Assembly (NCBI GenBank): GCA_900696645.1
Contig: CAADGV010000004.1
Span: 97,140-161,139, forward strand
Direction: 5' to 3'
DNA: 64,000 nucleotides
Source: an uncultured Chlorobiota bacterium
Lineage (GTDB): Bacteria; Bacteroidota; Ignavibacteria; UBA10030; UBA6906
Position numbers and translations under genes: made by a program. Below the pieces are notes generated by a model. It did not search any database and was not told where the DNA came from. It saw only the letters and a list, made by a program, of their open reading frames with translations. Shown here in pieces: positions 62,001-64,000 of this stretch (within the stretch, counting starts at the first letter, position 1; each line of letters begins with the position of its first letter).

Positions 62001-64000
62001 CAGTACGTCCGCAACCGATACCATCGGCAACAGTAACAATACGATCTCCAACAATAACATTCGTGATGTCTCCACGACGGGTAGCCGGCCCTCGGCAGGT
62101 ATTTCGTCGAACGGTACTGCTACGGCCCGCAACCGCAACAATACAATTTCGAACAACAATATCTTTAACTTCGTCACGAACGGAGTCAACGTCAGCGCCA
62201 CGGGCAACGGCCCCGGCTGGGTGGTTTCGGGCAATAGCTTCTATTACAACAGCGATACTATTCCTACTGCTGCCCAGACGGCATTGAACTTCAACCCGGG
62301 CCTCCTTGCGGGCAATCACTGGATCTACGGTAACTATGTTGGCGGTTCTGCGCCGATGGCAGGTGGCTCGCCTTGGACAAACAACGGAAACGTCCAGATC
62401 GCGGGTATCTTCGTTACGGTAGATACAACATCTCAATCTACTATAATCAGAAAGAACACTGTCAGAAACATCGTCAAGGCCGGAACCGGAGCGGGAGGTG
62501 TATTCCCGATCGCGCTGATCAATGGCTCGGCGATTGTTGACAGTAATACGATTGGTGGTCAGATTGTGCTGTCGCAACCGGTTGTTGTGCCGATTCCGGC
62601 AATCAGGCCTGCCACAAACACCGAGTTGAACAGGTCTGGCACTATGGCAGCGGGAGTTGAGTTCGACATTCCGTCAGAACACACGTTTGCTTCCGCATCG
62701 CCTGAAGAAGGTTACACAAATGACGGTCCGTCAGTTCCTACAGTCCCGTTTGTTGTGAACGGTCCTTGGAGCATCATTAATGGCGGAACCGGCGTCACAA
62801 CCGGAATCCAGAATCAAGCAGCCGGCGTCGTGGCAATCAGGCACAATGAAGTATCGCACATGTTGAACACGTGGATTGGTTCAACAAGCGGCGCACGCGG
62901 CATCAACAATGGAGGCACTGCAGCTTCAAGGACGACAGTTGCCAACAACGTTGTTCATGACATTGATTCGTACACTACAGGCACATTGACTACACCTGCG
63001 GCAGGAGGAATCACATGGTTCCCGGCCAGCTTTACCGGACCCGGCAACGGAGCAACCGGTAATGTGGTGTATGCAATCAGCGCCCGCGACTCCGGTACAG
63101 TTGCCTCGAATGCAATGGGAATACTCGTGACCAACAACACGGCATCCGTAACCCGGAACCTGATCTACGACGTACGGAATGCCTCGACGGGGACAACGGC
63201 CACTGCGCCGCCGACGGCAACAGGTATCTACATGCGAGCGCAAAGCGCCTCTCTCATTGCCAACAACATGGTATCTATTGGCAGCGATCAAAGTTCGAAT
63301 ACGGTGTTCTCGGCATTTTGGAATGGCTCCGGAACTCTTAACACCGGGTTCCTGTACCACAATTCCGGTCTTGTCGCAGGCGCTGCATCGGGTGGTTCGC
63401 TCGGGTCATGGTCGTTCCTCCGTGGAAACCACACCGCAACATCGGTTTTCACGAACTGGACTCTGCGCAACAATATCTTCGTGAACACCCGCACAGGAGG
63501 TTCGGGAAAACACTATGCCATCGGCAACCAGGGTACACGCCCGGATTCAATGTGGTTGTCCACAACATCCGACTACAACGTCTTTAACAGCGCCAGTGCA
63601 GCTACAATCGGCCTGTGGGGAACAGACGACCAAACTCTGGCTCAATGGCAGGCAACATCAACGGGTGATGCCATGACGGTTGAAGGAGATCCCGGTTTCA
63701 TCAGCAATACCGACCTTCATATTGATCCGGCATCACAACTCCCAAGCAATAATGGAACACCGATCGCTGAAGTTCTTGATGATTTCGACGGTGACACACG
63801 AAGTGCGACAACTCCTGATCGCGGTGCAGATGAGTACACTGCCCTGCCCCCCGGTCCGCTTCTCTTCGAGAACTTCGAGAGCGGCGTCTTCCCGCCGGCA
63901 GGTTGGTCGACGTATATTGCAGCAGGCGACAGCGGCTGGCGTTCATCGACGGTGGCGCCGTTCAGCCCCGTGACGCATGCGTTCAACCGGTATCAGCCTG
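56005..64000 (+). CDS. Giant exported right-handed beta-helix protein (3' end outside window)
   Basis: The ATG at 56005 has TTTAGGAGGAATC upstream. Over 2660 residues are read with no stop before the window edge. A signal peptide (MRRPSTILLLAVALLVATATSFA) precedes three large modules of Asn/Thr/Gly-rich parallel beta-helix repeats (NNTITGDY, GIYASNG type). Each module closes with DFDGxxR and then PDIGADEF or PDRGADEY (near codons 810, 1530 and 2605). An OB-fold-like insert (about 1650-1850, DSIIVTGRIAQFRG) breaks the pattern. The visible end begins a cleaved-adhesin/choice-of-anchor-J domain (FENFESGVFPPAGW). A T9SS sorting domain is expected beyond the edge. It is probably a surface adhesin or glycan-binding protein; no lyase residues were identified. 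Confidence 0.88.
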   Translation, partial: MRRPSTILLLAVALLVATATSFAQLTGTKTIPGDYATIAAAIADLNTNGVGSGGVTFNVASGYTETITATLSLTATGTAANPITFQKSGGGANPLITAYTGGTGTPATAVQDGIWQLVGSDYVTIDGIDLQDNPANVANPETMEFGYALYKASETNGSQNVTIRNCTITLNRVNNILGSGPAVDGSRGINVVNAIPTAATTNLTITDAAGSNSNNKFYSNTIQNCNIGVALIGFADVTPFTFADQGNDVGGASLATGNTIRNYGGGGTTSPAAAVRTLAQYGVNISYNTINNNDGAGVNHATTLRGIYTNTATSASGTINNNAITLKGGGTTTAWTAIENVAGSTAAGNTITINNNTITGDYLTATTGLLYGIFNSATPATVNIQNNTVTGINYSGLALTGTGVVYGIFNSGAATNVNIRGNTVSNIARLGTTGGTTIGIYASNGANQTVKQNTVNNLSIDGTGTTSTMYGIQTSTGTIVVDSNIVTNLNVIKTTGTSALYGIYNIASPTNENYNYNQVYNITHSGTGTTYGIYAFTTTGVRTVSNNLVHTLSTGGTTIAGINQSSSSPSIFKNKIYNLQSNSTGAPTVAGIGLTSVGTAGSAKIYNNLIGDLKAPNASTSAATAPTLRGINITSTTATSTVEISYNTVYLNGSSTGTNFGTTALWATTSATATSAALTLRNNIFVNTSTPAGTGFTSAYQRSSTALANYTDASNNNLFYAGTPGAANLIFFDGTNADQTLADFKTRVAPKEAASVSENPAFLSTTGADATFLHMNTTIPTQIESGGIPVAGITDDFDGDTRNVTTPDIGADEFAGIGIDLSPPAIAYSPLLNTSSLTARTLTATITDVSGVPTAGIGLPVLYWRINSGSYAAATATSLGSNQYQFSFGGGVAQGDTVRYYVVAQDNATTPNVGAFPSAGAGGFTANPPAAATPPTNPSSYLIVQPPLAAGDYTVGLTLFEKAVGKKFTTETFTRRVMREVPVGPEIDHKANGGNEQTSLMTPYTQTELREVEETYSVLMENGLPYAGPTRVLLDNAQRAGLGLSAEVLAVYPTITAAVNDLNLRGVSGSIRFLLVDAAYPTETFPITISVVSDSVPTASKTVTIKPSTGVNATVSGASAAGPIFRILGTNYITIDGSNTVGGTTRNLTIENTSITTPQVVLFASVGTTPITNGTLKNTVIINGVVTSSAVVISDGATAGNPGYFNNMLVQNNHIRKAYIGVYSNGGTAPQGGTNLTYENNSLAATETDSIRYVGLYMQGVNGATVRGNLMSSFSGVSNEDDKGMWLASGTTNAVVERNTIRDLVYYGTGGYGGHGIYVSTGLSPANVAVINNMISNLAGDGWSHTSIPTDNTIGIVFTGTQTALGAYYNSIHLFGNRLNQTGALSMGIYLGAGSVADIRNNIIVNKLGLLAATGYGATGIYAVTSNAQFSAINYNNYVTDAAAPTLNIIGKIGTSDYTTLATWAAASGGDANSINSNVNFVAPTDLHIVTTAPSPVDSAATPIAGITNDFDGQLRNATHPDIGADEFTYVAPTPPVVSSIARSTRVPAAGDTVVVTCTITDVVGIASANLIYNVNGAPNSVPMALTGGTPLNGTYRGVVPGSANQDGNRIELQIEANSSSSLTTTTPIAAARSYYAGISTLSLTGPRRMHPNGRVMDSLYYARVTGTVNGPNFQTTNLGYHFQDAQGGIQLFGFGILIPPLNLGDSIIVTGRIAQFRGLTEIIPDTQSVDIQVVATGRTVTPITVTVPDFQANPELYESRLLRMTSLNRRDATPPWPAAGGSANIVMYQGVVTDTIIMRIDSDTQLPGTPEPAYPTNVTGVVSQFSSATSVYNNGYQTQPRYLTDFTSSTPGLAGTYTIGTGGNYANLKAFFDAINADSVAGNITGNIISDVTETATAVLNAVHYVNGGPWTITIRPSGGARTVSGGIAGPLVDLDGAANVVFNGDIGSVKSLTLRNTTSGTTAAVVRMINNANNNSIMNCILEGAGTSVLTGGVIAFSTSATDTIGNSNNTISNNNIRDVSTTGSRPSAGISSNGTATARNRNNTISNNNIFNFVTNGVNVSATGNGPGWVVSGNSFYYNSDTIPTAAQTALNFNPGLLAGNHWIYGNYVGGSAPMAGGSPWTNNGNVQIAGIFVTVDTTSQSTIIRKNTVRNIVKAGTGAGGVFPIALINGSAIVDSNTIGGQIVLSQPVVVPIPAIRPATNTELNRSGTMAAGVEFDIPSEHTFASASPEEGYTNDGPSVPTVPFVVNGPWSIINGGTGVTTGIQNQAAGVVAIRHNEVSHMLNTWIGSTSGARGINNGGTAASRTTVANNVVHDIDSYTTGTLTTPAAGGITWFPASFTGPGNGATGNVVYAISARDSGTVASNAMGILVTNNTASVTRNLIYDVRNASTGTTATAPPTATGIYMRAQSASLIANNMVSIGSDQSSNTVFSAFWNGSGTLNTGFLYHNSGLVAGAASGGSLGSWSFLRGNHTATSVFTNWTLRNNIFVNTRTGGSGKHYAIGNQGTRPDSMWLSTTSDYNVFNSASAATIGLWGTDDQTLAQWQATSTGDAMTVEGDPGFISNTDLHIDPASQLPSNNGTPIAEVLDDFDGDTRSATTPDRGADEYTALPPGPLLFENFESGVFPPAGWSTYIAAGDSGWRSSTVAPFSPVTHAFNRYQP

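Noticed and set aside
49213-64000. Many long minus-strand ORFs opposite the giant surface proteins
   Set aside because: They mirror GC-biased coding sequence on the plus strand and have Arg/Cys-rich, low-plausibility translations.
14101-64000. CRISPR array or integrase/transposase gene
   Set aside because: No regularly spaced direct repeats and no DDE, serine or tyrosine recombinase ORF were found.

Overview
The window (about 64 kb, mid-GC) most resembles a member of the Ignavibacteriota/Kryptoniota side of the Bacteroidota-Chlorobiota (FCB) group. The evidence is eight complete secreted proteins that end in a type IX secretion (T9SS) type A sorting domain with the NYPNPFNP signature, split two-component systems with regulator propellers and Y_Y_Y domains, and frequent AGGAGG ribosome-binding sites, which are uncommon in true Bacteroidia. 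This assignment is inferred from protein style only.

Region 1 (1-9.7 kb, minus strand) is a 2-oxoacid dehydrogenase locus in the order lpdA (E3), a fused E1 alpha/beta, a split E1 alpha, E1 beta, E2 and lipA (runs off the left edge). Two accessory modules interrupt it. A MazF/PemK-type toxin-antitoxin pair lies between E1 alpha and E1 beta. A TIR-transmembrane-Ig-like protein lies between E1 beta and E2. The TIR gene is bracketed by a perfect 41-bp direct repeat of the first codons of the E2 gene. This looks like precise insertion of a one-gene defence-type cassette that rebuilt the E2 5' end, and it is the most unusual feature of the window.

Region 2 (10-25 kb, mostly minus) holds an OmpA-like lipoprotein, two T9SS surface proteins, two tandem propeller histidine kinase/response regulator pairs, a small exported peptide, a YjbQ protein and a membrane protein of unknown function. 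A tRNA-Ser(UGA) follows at 26.2 kb. A 20-bp palindrome occurs in two versions, one upstream of a T9SS gene and one between kinase 1 and regulator 1.

Region 3 (26.7-38 kb, plus) is a surface-polysaccharide region: a GT2 glycosyltransferase, glucose-1-phosphate cytidylyltransferase, an SDR epimerase/dehydratase and a C-methyltransferase. Two related T9SS proteins follow, then a tightly overlapping methyltransferase, VanZ/LamG, methyltransferase unit.

Region 4 (38-43.4 kb) has an F420-reductase-like oxidoreductase and an exported DJ-1/PfpI protein divergent from an HxlR regulator, SDR and MOT1-type transporter set. A hicBA pair whose hicA carries an apparent one-base deletion comes next, then a secreted protein of unknown function.

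Region 5 (43.4-64 kb, plus) is a run of very large exported proteins: two tandem subtilases, an FG-GAP/ASPIC protein, a 2108-residue multidomain protein and an open beta-helix protein of more than 2660 residues that runs off the right edge. Short palindromes and intrinsic terminators punctuate the window. All assignments come from reading the sequence; no database search was run.
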